DNA of 64,000 bases from Clostridium sp. AF15-31 (GTDB taxonomy: Bacteria; Bacillota; Clostridia; Lachnospirales; Lachnospiraceae). The position numbers and the translations under genes were made by a program. Below the pieces are notes generated by a model that saw nothing but the letters and a program-made list of their open reading frames with translations, made no database searches and was not told the origin of the DNA. Location of the stretch: positions 1-64,000 of the forward strand of contig NZ_QTXL01000008.1 in assembly GCF_003461625.1 (NCBI RefSeq), written 5' to 3'. Shown here one piece after another: positions 27,377 to 37,108 of this stretch (position 1 is the first letter of the stretch; the number at the start of each line of letters is the position of its first letter).

Positions 27377-30300
27377 GTGCAAAATATAAATGAACTTATT
27401 GGGATTATTAAAGGTATAAATTTTGATGGAGTAATAAATAACAAGGAAGTATTGCGCCTTCAATCTTGGGTTGATAAAAACAGAAACCTTGCATATGATA
27501 AGGAACAAATAGAATTAATCAAAATGGTCGACTCGGTTCTTGAAGATCATGTGATAGATGATTCTGAAAAAGAAATGATGATAACTGCTTGCGAAGAATA
27601 TTTAAAGGCTTCGGAATATAATACATCACGTATTTATGAACTTAATGGAATCATTGAGGGGATAGTTTGCGATGGCGAGGTAAATGAGGCAGAAGTTTGG
27701 CGTCTTAAAGAGTGGATGGACGCTTATGGAGAAAGCATAAGAGATCATAAAACAAGTGTAGAATTGTGTAAAGCAATTGATGATATTCTTGCGGATGGTG
27801 TCGTTACAGAAGAAGAACAGGCAGAGCTTTTGATGATGTTAAGTGATAGGATAAATAATGCTCAATTTGAGATTAAACTAGAGTATCTGTGCAAGCTTGT
27901 TAAAGAAAGAAAAAATATTGGCGTAGATCTGATTGATATTTTAAACAACGAATCAGCAATGAAGAGTATCCATAATAGAGCTGAGAGAAATCTTATGCAG
28001 GCTGTCAGCTCATATAGTGGATATTGCAGAAACTCGGAGATTGTAGTGGTTTCTTTGGTTCTTATTGCTATGCTTGAATATAATGGTAATTATTATGATA
28101 GTGTACGTGATACATATAAAAATCTGTATGCAAAATTTCCTGAGCAAAAAGTGGAAGGGAAAATTAGATCTATATTAAGCAAGTATAAAAAACAATCTGA
28201 ATCTGGTAGCAGGACGAGAATAATCAATGTGGCTCTAGAAAATGCAATTGTACCACAAGCATTTCTTCCTGCATTCTTTGAATTTATCTTTGATATCTAC
28301 AAAATGAATTTTGAATATGATCTTCCAGATGAGCCATATGAGGATTTTCAGTTTGTGTTTGAGGGATTGAGAAACAATATGCTTTCTGACGGTGATGATA
28401 TTTCGATTAATGTTACCCAGAAAACCTACAAGTTAACAGCAGCAACAAAGCAGTTGATTAGTCGTAAAGATGGATTGGATGCTATTATTAAGTTGAGCAT
28501 TATTATTGTAAAACTAATAGATAAGCGCTTCTGGGATAAAGAAATTAGGATTTTTAATCCGTATCTAAAAGCTGGATATGTAGGCTGGGAGAGAACTTTA
28601 AAGGAATGTGCACGAGAAGAATATAAGCACAAGAAGAGTGAATCTGAATTAAGATCACGTTGGGAACCGAAGTTTATGCTACAGAACAAGTCAGTGTATT
28701 TGAATCCACCTGTACATAGAGTTAAATCACAATACGACTATAGAAATATTGAAGTAGTGGTATTCAATGATGGAGAGGAAATATACCGAAATAACAACTG
28801 TGATATACGTGAAATAATTGGCGGATATCAAGTTAGGACGGATAAGATTGAACTTACAAAACCTATTGGTAAACTTAGATATAAATTGGTAGCTGGAAAT
28901 GAGGTTATATATGATAGTAAGAACAAGCTTTGTAGAAATTACATAGTTTTTGATAGTAATGGACAGGAAATATGTAACAACATTGATTTTGAGGGAACGG
29001 TTTATGTTGTTTACAAGAAGGGAGAAACAATAATAGATAATATTGCTATTAAAGAGCATTACTGTATAGGGTACAAGCTTGTAAGGCTGGGAGATATTAT
29101 TGAAATTGGACATGATGTTTTTAATTTTTCATCTATGGCAAAACCGGGTATTTTTGGACAAACATATTCTAATTGCGGAGTCCGAAAAGAAAACGAAGAT
29201 AAAATGATACCTGTATATCGTGACACTTGTTTTGTGGTTTTTGAAGCAGATAAAACAGCAACAAAATTTGAAGTAGATATTAATGATAAACCGCATAAGT
29301 TAAGTGAGATGCAGTATAAAACAACAGAAAAGGCTGGAACAACGAAGTATATTGTAGAATTGGATTTGCAAGAATCTGGAATATATAAAATTAACGTAAA
29401 TCAGTTAACAGCAGGAAAACGAAATAAGATCTTGCAAGCTGAGATAGCATATGATACAGACCTGACATTTTCAAAAGAATTGATAGAGGGAGCGAATTAT
29501 AGAATTCGTGTAGCATCAAAGCTGTTAAAGTATGGTATTGATACCGAAGTTTCGGCAGGAAATTTTAATCCAGACTTTATTCAATTTGCTTACGCAGGAG
29601 AAAATTATATTTATTATTTGCCTTTTGATTTTGGCTTTTATAAGTTATCTGGATGTGAATGGTTGTCAATGTCAGATGATTTATGGGTGGATGATATAAA
29701 TGATAAAAGTATTTTGAAGTTGTATGATCAGGAGTGTGATGGGCTTCTGATATATGCTGAATCTGGTGCATTGATAGAGGATGATGTTAGGTTGGTTGAT
29801 AGGGGATATTATAAGCAATTGTCCATTTCCTTTTTGATATCCTATAAAAATGAAAACAGGTATGTGACATTGGCTTTTACTGCTAATGGAAAAGTGAAAT
29901 ATGTATTGCCTTGTTACAACAAATGCATTATGGATGAAGAAAAAACAGAAATATTGTGCATGGATAATCCTAAAATGGTGAAGATTACACCAGTGTTTCA
30001 TGGTAAAAACAAAGTGTTCTATGAGTTGTTTAATTCAGCCGGAGATAAGATACTTACAAGCAAGTTATTAGATAGTGCTCAAACCAGCACGCTTAAGAAT
30101 TTAAAATCATTTCAGGAGTACACGATACGTTTTCATGAGAAAACAAAGATACTTCAACTTAGAAAGAATACCTTGTTATTAGAAAAACAAAGAATATTTT
30201 ATTATAAAGAAGATTTTGTTGGCAGATCCTTTAAGATAACTGAGGCTTATTTTAATCAGATCGTTCAGGGGGACTTTGTTGAAAAACAATGGTTCTTTAA

Positions 30301-30589
30301 TAAATATTATTTAAAATTGACAGGCGTTATCGATATGTATGAAGGAATTTTTGAGGGACAGATATATAGCAAATCGTATAAAGGTGATTTTTTTCTGTAT
30401 AATATCAATCCTGTTGAGGTTGAAATATGTAGTGATGTTATTGATGATACAATGGATATTTATATGACAAACCAGGGGGACGGTTTGTTATTTGATCCAG
30501 AGCATAGAGGTATTTTGAATTCAATGGAACATCCAACAGCACCAGATATTTTCTTATATACAATTAGTATGAAGGGAGAGGATGAATAG
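27377..30589 (+). CDS. large DruH-like protein with N-terminal TerB-type repeats
   Basis: GTG start at 27377 after GAATTGAAGG; 1070 residues. The N-terminal 150 residues hold two TerB-like helical repeats, INELIGIIKGINFDGVINNK and LNGIIEGIVCDGEVNEAE, each with a DG-x-(I/V)-N/D metal- or fold-type loop and a third LADGVVTEEEQAELL. The rest is large, beta-rich and unrecognised, with no catalytic motif I can name. The stop overlaps the start of the 1580-residue helicase by one base (TAGTG), so they are coupled. In Druantia type III a large protein of unknown function (DruH) precedes the helicase DruE; size and order fit. Homology of this protein to DruH itself could not be tested. Confidence 0.55.
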   Translation: MQNINELIGIIKGINFDGVINNKEVLRLQSWVDKNRNLAYDKEQIELIKMVDSVLEDHVIDDSEKEMMITACEEYLKASEYNTSRIYELNGIIEGIVCDGEVNEAEVWRLKEWMDAYGESIRDHKTSVELCKAIDDILADGVVTEEEQAELLMMLSDRINNAQFEIKLEYLCKLVKERKNIGVDLIDILNNESAMKSIHNRAERNLMQAVSSYSGYCRNSEIVVVSLVLIAMLEYNGNYYDSVRDTYKNLYAKFPEQKVEGKIRSILSKYKKQSESGSRTRIINVALENAIVPQAFLPAFFEFIFDIYKMNFEYDLPDEPYEDFQFVFEGLRNNMLSDGDDISINVTQKTYKLTAATKQLISRKDGLDAIIKLSIIIVKLIDKRFWDKEIRIFNPYLKAGYVGWERTLKECAREEYKHKKSESELRSRWEPKFMLQNKSVYLNPPVHRVKSQYDYRNIEVVVFNDGEEIYRNNNCDIREIIGGYQVRTDKIELTKPIGKLRYKLVAGNEVIYDSKNKLCRNYIVFDSNGQEICNNIDFEGTVYVVYKKGETIIDNIAIKEHYCIGYKLVRLGDIIEIGHDVFNFSSMAKPGIFGQTYSNCGVRKENEDKMIPVYRDTCFVVFEADKTATKFEVDINDKPHKLSEMQYKTTEKAGTTKYIVELDLQESGIYKINVNQLTAGKRNKILQAEIAYDTDLTFSKELIEGANYRIRVASKLLKYGIDTEVSAGNFNPDFIQFAYAGENYIYYLPFDFGFYKLSGCEWLSMSDDLWVDDINDKSILKLYDQECDGLLIYAESGALIEDDVRLVDRGYYKQLSISFLISYKNENRYVTLAFTANGKVKYVLPCYNKCIMDEEKTEILCMDNPKMVKITPVFHGKNKVFYELFNSAGDKILTSKLLDSAQTSTLKNLKSFQEYTIRFHEKTKILQLRKNTLLLEKQRIFYYKEDFVGRSFKITEAYFNQIVQGDFVEKQWFFNKYYLKLTGVIDMYEGIFEGQIYSKSYKGDFFLYNINPVEVEICSDVIDDTMDIYMTNQGDGLLFDPEHRGILNSMEHPTAPDIFLYTISMKGEDE

Positions 30590-33500
30590 TGAAGAAACTG
30601 AATCCTGTTGAGAGATCACAATACATAGATAATAAATATAAAGAGTTTTTAAAATCGTCATTTGAATTTGGAAAGAGTCATCTACAAAAATTATTTATAG
30701 AGCAACTCGAAAAGGAAAAATTATTCAAGGGACCATATGTTGATTTAAGCTTTCCGTTTCAACGAGGCAAAAATTTAGAGGCATTAATTGAAGAAGGTGT
30801 AGTATGTAAATCGTTTAAGAAATTGAATGATATTAATTTTGTTAGACCGTTATATTCTCATCAGGAGGAGTCGATTCGTATTATTGGGAAAGGTCATAGT
30901 GCAATAATTACAACGGGTACAGGTTCAGGCAAAACAGAAAGTTTTTTGTATCCTATTTTGAATGATTTGCTCTTTGATGTAGAAAAAGGTAATAAGGAAG
31001 TTGGTGTTAGAGCCATTTTCCTTTATCCTATGAATGCGTTGGTTAATGATCAGATAGATCGTATTAGAAACATTTTGCTACATTGCCCGGAAATTACGTT
31101 TGGATTTTTTACGGGTGATACGCCAGAAAAGGCATCAACTAACACAAGAAAAAAATTAGGGGAGGAAAATGGAGTTGTAATTCCAAATAATGAACTTGTA
31201 TCCAGAGAAGAAATCCGTCAAAATCCTCCCCATTTACTTTTTACTAATTACTCTATGCTCGAGTATTTGCTTATTCGTCCAAATGATTATGCGATTTTTG
31301 AAGAGCAGAGATTACAGAATTGGAAATATGTTGTGTTAGACGAGGCTCATACTTATAATGGATCTCTTGGTATTGAGTTGTCGCTTCTTCTTAGAAGACT
31401 CACTGGGCTAGCGCCCAAGCGCCCTCAGTTTATTCTAACAAGTGCGACTTTGGGGCAAGAAGGCAAATCTGAAGCCGATATTATAAAATTTGCCAAAAAT
31501 CTAACATCTTCAGAATATGACAAAGGAGATATAATATTTTCTAAGAGAATTCCATTGCAAGGGGAAGCAGCGTATAGAGTTACAGGAAATGATTATCAGA
31601 CTATTAAAGACAATATGAAGTCTTTGGATGAAATAAAGAAGATAGCGGGGAAATATTATGATTGTAAGGCCTCTAATGTTAGAGAGGTGTTGTTTGAACT
31701 GTTATCTAGAGACAAGAATGTTCATGCCTTAAGCGAGTTGTTAAAATTAGGTAGTAAGGATTTTAGTATCATATACAACGAGCTTCATGAATATATGTCA
31801 AAGGATGAATTGATTGCATTGATAGATATTATCAATATGGCAGAGAAGAATGGCGTTGGATTGTTTGATCTTAAATATCATTCATTTGTTCGACCACTTT
31901 CTGGCGCGTATGTTACTTATGGAAAAGAACCAAAGCTTAGTCTAATGAAAACTAATGAAATTGATGGCATGAAGGCATTTGAAGTTGGTAATTGTCGATA
32001 TTGTAACTCACCTTACATTATTGGTAAAATCCAGCGTAGTAAAGATGATCAAATGGATTATTTACTTCAAAACAAGGAAATTGATATTTATGAAAATTAT
32101 GGTAATGACCAAAATGTAAGAATAGATTACTTTTTGCTTGCGAATGCGGTAAATGAGGAGGAAGTAGGTAAGGAAATTCTTGAAGAATACAGTGTTTGCG
32201 CAAAATGTGGAGAGCTTCATGTAGCAGGAAATCTTAATGCTAGAAAATGTAAGTGTGGAGAAAATGTCCGATTTATTGTTTATCGAGTAAAACAGAGTAA
32301 AGCAAAAGAGGAGGAGTCCATTTATAATAATATTACGCAATGTCCATGCTGTGGCCACAAAGGCAAATCAGGGGTCGTTAAGGCACTTAATATAGGCAAA
32401 GATGAAGGAACGGCATTGATAGCACAGATGCTCTATGAAGCCATCGATGAGGGAGAACAGGAAACAAAACAGGTTAAAAAGATTTTATTGAAACCTATGA
32501 GCAAATTAGTTGATACATCGGAAGAAGAAAAAGTTAAACAGTATTTAGCTTTTTCGGATAGTAGACAACAAGCGAGTTTTGCCGCAGTGTTTTTTGATGC
32601 AAATCATGTTAGGATGCTTAGAAAACGTTTGATATGGGAGATGATAGTTCAGAATGGTTATAAGGATATGGGGGTAGATGAATTAGCTGCTTATATGACA
32701 GAAGTTATAAAGACAAAAGGTTTATTTCAGAATGATATGGGGGCGCATAAAAATGCATGGGCAGCAATTCTAGTGGATCTTTTACGCATTGATGGTGCAT
32801 ATGATAGTGAAGGACTTGGATTATATTATTTCTATTTGGATATTCATGAAATATTAAATGCATTTACAGATGAGGAAATAGAAGAAGCGTTTGCTCAGTA
32901 TAATTGTAGGATGAGTAAAGAAGAACTGAATATCCTTATGCAAGTAGTCTTTGGGATATTTAAGGTTGCACCAGCAATTAATTATGTTAAGTCTACACTC
33001 ACGCCTGAAGAAAAAAAGGAAATTTTAGAATATAGGCGATTTAATAATTATGTCATGCTGAATTGTCCTAAAACAACTCAGGGAATCAGAAGTTTTTTGC
33101 CTGTTAAAGGTGATGAGAATATGGTTGTGAGATATGTTAAGAATGTATTTGGATGCACTTCAGAAGAAGCTAAGGGTGCACTGGAAATGGTATTTAGCCT
33201 TCTGGTTCAGGCTAGTGAAGTTGTAGGTGGAGAAAATATTTTATTTAAACATGAAAAGAAGGATGCATATCAGATTACTGCAAGTCGATATTTGATTAAA
33301 AATTACAAGACTTCAAAATTCTATCAGTGTAATAAATGTGGGAGATTGACCCCGTATAATCTTAGAGAAAAATGTACGCAAGATAGATGTAACGGTGTTT
33401 TATCAGAGGTGGATCCTGATAAGGTGTTAGCAACTAATTTTTATCGCAATCAGTATAAAGAAAAGAAGATAGAAAGAATTGTGATCAAGGAACATACAGC

Positions 33501-35331
33501 CCAACTTGAAAGAAAACAGGCAAAGGAATATCAGAAAGACTTTAAGAATAAGAAAATAAATATACTTAGTTGTTCTACAACATTTGAAATGGGAATTGAT
33601 ATTGGAGGGTTAGAAACGGTATTTATGCGTAATGTTCCTCCAACACCAGCCAATTATGTGCAGAGAGCAGGCCGAGCAGGCCGAAGAAAAGATAGTGCAG
33701 CATATATACTCACATATTGTGGAACAGGTTCCCATGATTATACATATTTCTCGGAACCTGAAAAGATGATTTCAGGAGTAATTAATCCTCCGTGCTTTAA
33801 TGTCCTAAATAAGAAGATTATTGTAAGACATTTGATGGCTGCTAGTTTAGGTTATTTTTTTAGATTACACCCAGAAATGTTTAAGAATATTGAGGCATTA
33901 GTTATTAACGGTGGAACCAAAGAATTTAAACGATATATGGAGTCACATCCAAAGGATTTGAATGATTATATCAATAAGAAAATTATTCCGGAGAGACAAT
34001 ACGATGAGTATAAAAATTTTAAATGGATAGATGAAATGGGTGGCGAAGATGAAAAAATGGCTCATTTTGTAGAATCGATTTGGGAAATGCTTACGGAATA
34101 TGAAAAGGCTAAAGAGAAGGCAGTGAAAGAAGATCGTGGTTCTGATTCGGATTATTATAAAAGGCAGATAGAGAAATTAAAACAGCAAGATGTGCTAGAA
34201 TCGTTATCTAGGTATTGTGTTATTCCAAAATATGGATTCCCAGTTGATGTAGTTGATCTTCAGATATATGAGAATGGAGTTCCAGTTAATAAATATGCAA
34301 TGAGCCGAGATCTTAAAATTGCTATTTCTGAATATGCACCAGATTCAGAAGTGATAGTTGATAAAAATAAATATACATCAAAGTATATTACACTAAAAAG
34401 GAATTCTCAGTTTACAAAGAATTGGTTTGTTACATGCTCATCTTGTAGAAGAACCAATATTTTCTTGAGCAGTGGAGATAATTCTAAGTGCAAGTATTGC
34501 GGTCAAGATATAGGAAGTGAGGTAGCAGAATACTATATAGAGCCTAGTTATGGATTTAAAAGTGGAGAAACAAAGGAAAGCACATATTTAAAACCTAAGC
34601 GGTCATATGCTGGTGAAGTGACTTATATAGGTGGTGGAAAAATAGATGAGAAACGTTTGATTATTGGAAATATATTAGGGGTGGAAACAAGTAGTGATGA
34701 TGAACTTCTTGTTATGAATAAATCTGGATTTTATATGTGCCCGGAATGTGGTTATAGCGACATAGTAAAACATGGATTAATAACACCGCAAACATTGAAA
34801 ACACATAAAAATTATAAACAATATACTTGTGCTAATGATACGCTTGAGTATATTCGGTTAGGTCATAAATTCGCTACCGATGTTGCTAGATTTACCATCC
34901 CAATGTTGGAAACAGGTGATAAAACAAGTTTTCCACAAGCGTTATCATTTCTATATGCATTTCTAGAGGGAATTAGCATTGCTTTAGGTATAGAGAGAAC
35001 GGATATAGATGGTGTTTTAGAGTTTAATTTGGAAATGCAGAGTTATGATATCTTATTATATGATAATGTGCCAGGGGGAGCAGGACATGTAAAAAGGCTG
35101 CTTAATAAAGATGCTGTTATAAGTTCTCTTAAGGCTGGGTTAGATAAGGTTAGTAAGGAATGTTGTGACGAAAATACATCGTGCTATAATTGCCTGAGAA
35201 ATTATTACAATCAATCATATCACAGTAAGCTGGTCAGAAAGTTAGCAAAAGATTTTATTAAACGTATTTTGCAGGAAGTTGAGGGAGTTAATGAATCTTA
35301 TCAGAACGAAAGCTGGCATTGCAATGGATGA
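30589..35331 (+). CDS. DEAD/DEAH helicase with DUF1998 C-terminus (DruE-like)
   Basis: GTG start overlapping the previous stop; 1580 residues. Superfamily-2 helicase motifs are complete: Walker A TTGTGSGKTES (about residue 106), YPMNALVNDQ (Ia), DEAH in VLDEAHTYNG (about 250), TSATLG (about 283) and motif VI QRAGRAGRR (about 1024). Several CxxC pairs lie between and after the RecA lobes (CRYCNSPY, CAKCGE, CPCCGH, CNKCGR, CSSCRR, CPECG). The C-terminus is a DUF1998/MZB domain: VPGGAGHVKRL, then CYNCLRNYYNQSYHSKL. This architecture is that of DruE (Druantia) and relates to DrmB and MrfA. It probably unwinds or translocates on foreign DNA. The length is somewhat below typical DruE. Confidence 0.75.
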   Translation: MKKLNPVERSQYIDNKYKEFLKSSFEFGKSHLQKLFIEQLEKEKLFKGPYVDLSFPFQRGKNLEALIEEGVVCKSFKKLNDINFVRPLYSHQEESIRIIGKGHSAIITTGTGSGKTESFLYPILNDLLFDVEKGNKEVGVRAIFLYPMNALVNDQIDRIRNILLHCPEITFGFFTGDTPEKASTNTRKKLGEENGVVIPNNELVSREEIRQNPPHLLFTNYSMLEYLLIRPNDYAIFEEQRLQNWKYVVLDEAHTYNGSLGIELSLLLRRLTGLAPKRPQFILTSATLGQEGKSEADIIKFAKNLTSSEYDKGDIIFSKRIPLQGEAAYRVTGNDYQTIKDNMKSLDEIKKIAGKYYDCKASNVREVLFELLSRDKNVHALSELLKLGSKDFSIIYNELHEYMSKDELIALIDIINMAEKNGVGLFDLKYHSFVRPLSGAYVTYGKEPKLSLMKTNEIDGMKAFEVGNCRYCNSPYIIGKIQRSKDDQMDYLLQNKEIDIYENYGNDQNVRIDYFLLANAVNEEEVGKEILEEYSVCAKCGELHVAGNLNARKCKCGENVRFIVYRVKQSKAKEEESIYNNITQCPCCGHKGKSGVVKALNIGKDEGTALIAQMLYEAIDEGEQETKQVKKILLKPMSKLVDTSEEEKVKQYLAFSDSRQQASFAAVFFDANHVRMLRKRLIWEMIVQNGYKDMGVDELAAYMTEVIKTKGLFQNDMGAHKNAWAAILVDLLRIDGAYDSEGLGLYYFYLDIHEILNAFTDEEIEEAFAQYNCRMSKEELNILMQVVFGIFKVAPAINYVKSTLTPEEKKEILEYRRFNNYVMLNCPKTTQGIRSFLPVKGDENMVVRYVKNVFGCTSEEAKGALEMVFSLLVQASEVVGGENILFKHEKKDAYQITASRYLIKNYKTSKFYQCNKCGRLTPYNLREKCTQDRCNGVLSEVDPDKVLATNFYRNQYKEKKIERIVIKEHTAQLERKQAKEYQKDFKNKKINILSCSTTFEMGIDIGGLETVFMRNVPPTPANYVQRAGRAGRRKDSAAYILTYCGTGSHDYTYFSEPEKMISGVINPPCFNVLNKKIIVRHLMAASLGYFFRLHPEMFKNIEALVINGGTKEFKRYMESHPKDLNDYINKKIIPERQYDEYKNFKWIDEMGGEDEKMAHFVESIWEMLTEYEKAKEKAVKEDRGSDSDYYKRQIEKLKQQDVLESLSRYCVIPKYGFPVDVVDLQIYENGVPVNKYAMSRDLKIAISEYAPDSEVIVDKNKYTSKYITLKRNSQFTKNWFVTCSSCRRTNIFLSSGDNSKCKYCGQDIGSEVAEYYIEPSYGFKSGETKESTYLKPKRSYAGEVTYIGGGKIDEKRLIIGNILGVETSSDDELLVMNKSGFYMCPECGYSDIVKHGLITPQTLKTHKNYKQYTCANDTLEYIRLGHKFATDVARFTIPMLETGDKTSFPQALSFLYAFLEGISIALGIERTDIDGVLEFNLEMQSYDILLYDNVPGGAGHVKRLLNKDAVISSLKAGLDKVSKECCDENTSCYNCLRNYYNQSYHSKLVRKLAKDFIKRILQEVEGVNESYQNESWHCNG

Positions 35332-35571
35332 TAAGGCTTTTGCATAAATGCGCAACAGCACTAGAGTTATTTGATAACAAAATTTTATTGCCTATTGAGG
35401 ATATCTGAGGTGTCCGCTACACGTGAACTAAGAGATAGAAAGGACGCAGCTGCTACGAGTAGTATTTCGCGATAGTAGCTTTGCAGATAGTCTGCCTAAA
35501 ATAAATGTTGGAGAAATCTTTAAATTGATCGCTCCTGATATAAGCATTAAAGTGATTTAGGAGGTGTGATG

Positions 35572-36654
35572 ATGAAAAAGGGTAACGATGTAATTACCAT
35601 AGATAAGAGCTTTTTTGAAAATGTATCGAATGTTCTTGATAAGGCGAGAAAAAACGCCAAAACTGCGGTTAATCTTTCTATGGTATATGCTTATTATGAA
35701 ATTGGAAAAATCATCGTAGAGGAAGAACAAAGAGGAAAAAAACGAGCTGCGTATGGAACTCAGCTTGTAAATGAATTATCAGCATATTTGACAAGAATGT
35801 ACGGGAAAGGGTTTTCTGTTGGAAACTTAAAAAATATTCGTCAATTTTATAGAGTTTATTCTACTGATCAAATTGGCGAAACAGTGTTTAGCCAATTTGA
35901 AAACCTTCCGATGGTTGATACCGGGAGAAAGTTTTTCCTAAGTTGGTCTCATTATTTAAAACTTATGCGCATTGACAATATAGATGAGCGCCATTTTTAT
36001 GAAATTGAATCAGTGAAAAATGACTGGAGTTTAACGGAATTAAAACGTCAGTATGACAGTTCGTTATATGAGAGAATCGCACTTAGTACAGATAAAGACA
36101 AAGTTTACCGTTTAGCACTGGAAGGACAGAAGTTTGAGAAACCACAGGATGTAATCAAAGATCCGTATGTGTTGGAATTTCTTGGCTTGAAAGAATTGCC
36201 AGAATATTCAGAGAGTGAATTGGAAAGCCGTATTATAGATAACTTACAGCAATTTTTGCTGGAACTCGGCAGAGGATTTGCATTTGTTGGCAGGCAGGTA
36301 CGTTTTACCTTTGATGAAGAACATTTTATGGTTGATTTGGTATTTTATAATCGCCTGTTACGTTGTTTTGTCCTGTTTGACCTTAAGATCGGAGAATTAA
36401 AGCATCAGGATATAGGGCAGATGCAAATGTATGTGAATTATTATGACAGAAAGGTGAAACTACCGGATGAAAATCCAACAATTGGAATTGTTCTCTGTAA
36501 GGACAAGAATAATGCTGTGGTAGAAATGACATTGCCAGAGGATAATTCACAGATTTTTGCAAGTAAGTATGAAACTGTATTGCCAAGCAAAGAAGCGCTG
36601 CAAAAATTATTGGAAGAACAAATGTCAGACGAAAAGGGGACTGATGGCGAATAA
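35572..36654 (+). CDS. DUF1016 / YhcG-type PD-(D/E)XK nuclease
   Basis: The ATG at 35572 lies 5 bases after TAGGAGGTG; ATG 35569 is an alternative. The product has 360 residues. The N-terminal DUF1016 domain (LSMVYAYYEIGKIIVEEEQ; GKGFSVGNLKNIRQFYRVY) leads into a C-terminal PD-(D/E)XK nuclease, with FMVDLVFYNRLLRCFVLFDL and KIGELKHQDIGQMQMYVNYY (about residues 250-295); the Asp and the D-L-K strand fit the catalytic D...(D/E)xK. YhcG-like nucleases act in DNA repair, near restriction systems or in phage defence. Separate ribosome site and 240 bases from the helicase, so perhaps independent cargo of insert 3. Confidence 0.8.
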   Translation: MKKGNDVITIDKSFFENVSNVLDKARKNAKTAVNLSMVYAYYEIGKIIVEEEQRGKKRAAYGTQLVNELSAYLTRMYGKGFSVGNLKNIRQFYRVYSTDQIGETVFSQFENLPMVDTGRKFFLSWSHYLKLMRIDNIDERHFYEIESVKNDWSLTELKRQYDSSLYERIALSTDKDKVYRLALEGQKFEKPQDVIKDPYVLEFLGLKELPEYSESELESRIIDNLQQFLLELGRGFAFVGRQVRFTFDEEHFMVDLVFYNRLLRCFVLFDLKIGELKHQDIGQMQMYVNYYDRKVKLPDENPTIGIVLCKDKNNAVVEMTLPEDNSQIFASKYETVLPSKEALQKLLEEQMSDEKGTDGE

Positions 36655-36742
36655 AACTACAATTCAGGCTTTTTTCAGGTAACGCAGGAGCATTTGCAGA
36701 GGAACATGCAAAGAAAATCAGATTATATGTCGAAAATGCCTG

Positions 36743-36861
36743 TGGCAACATTTTGGCAACAAAAATTCCGCCAACCACAAAAATGACATACCATATCATG
36801 CAAAATAAGCCATATATTACACATAAGATACTGTCAAAAACCAAGAAAACGGTATAACCAA
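36743..36861 (+). repeat. right-end module of insert 3
   Basis: It aligns gap-free with 24135-24253 (only about ten differences in 119 bases) and begins with the same TGGCAACA-TTT-TGGCAACA direct repeat. No gene is supported inside. Confidence 0.8.
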
Positions 36862-36864
36862 ATC

Positions 36865-36918
36865 CGTGAGGGCGGACGTACAGTAGGATCAGGACGTGTT
36901 GCTACAATTATCGAGTAA
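36865..36918 (+). repeat. attachment-site copy D (distal tuf 3' end)
   Basis: It encodes [17 protein letters not shown] and stop with the codon set of copy A (one difference). Even the next bases resemble those after tuf (ACGCGT at +6 to +9). It probably represents the original chromosomal tuf 3' end, pushed 17 kb away. Confidence 0.85.
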
Positions 36919-36956
36919 TCTACGCGTAAGTAACGAGAAGATTAGATAAATAAAAA

Positions 36957-36995
36957 ATATCCGGAGAGTGTTTACACTCTTCCGGGTATTTTTTT
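36957..36995 (+). terminator. probable original tuf terminator, now 17 kb distal
   Basis: ATATCCGGAGAGTG and CACTCTTCCGGGTAT pair over TTTA, followed by seven Ts; it lies about 40 bases after attachment copy D. Confidence 0.85.
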
Positions 36996-37108
36996 GTTTA
37001 TCGATTAGCAGCAATATTGACAATGAAATTACCGGTATGTTACTTTGTAGATGCAAACAATTGGGTGGGCTTATAAGCAAGCCCTGTGCAGCAGAAAAGG
37101 AGATATCA

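Noticed and set aside
19953-36918. CRISPR array or tRNA-gene attachment site in the accessory region
   Set aside because: No regularly spaced short repeats and no tRNA cloverleaf were seen; the repeats are four copies of a protein-coding 3' end.
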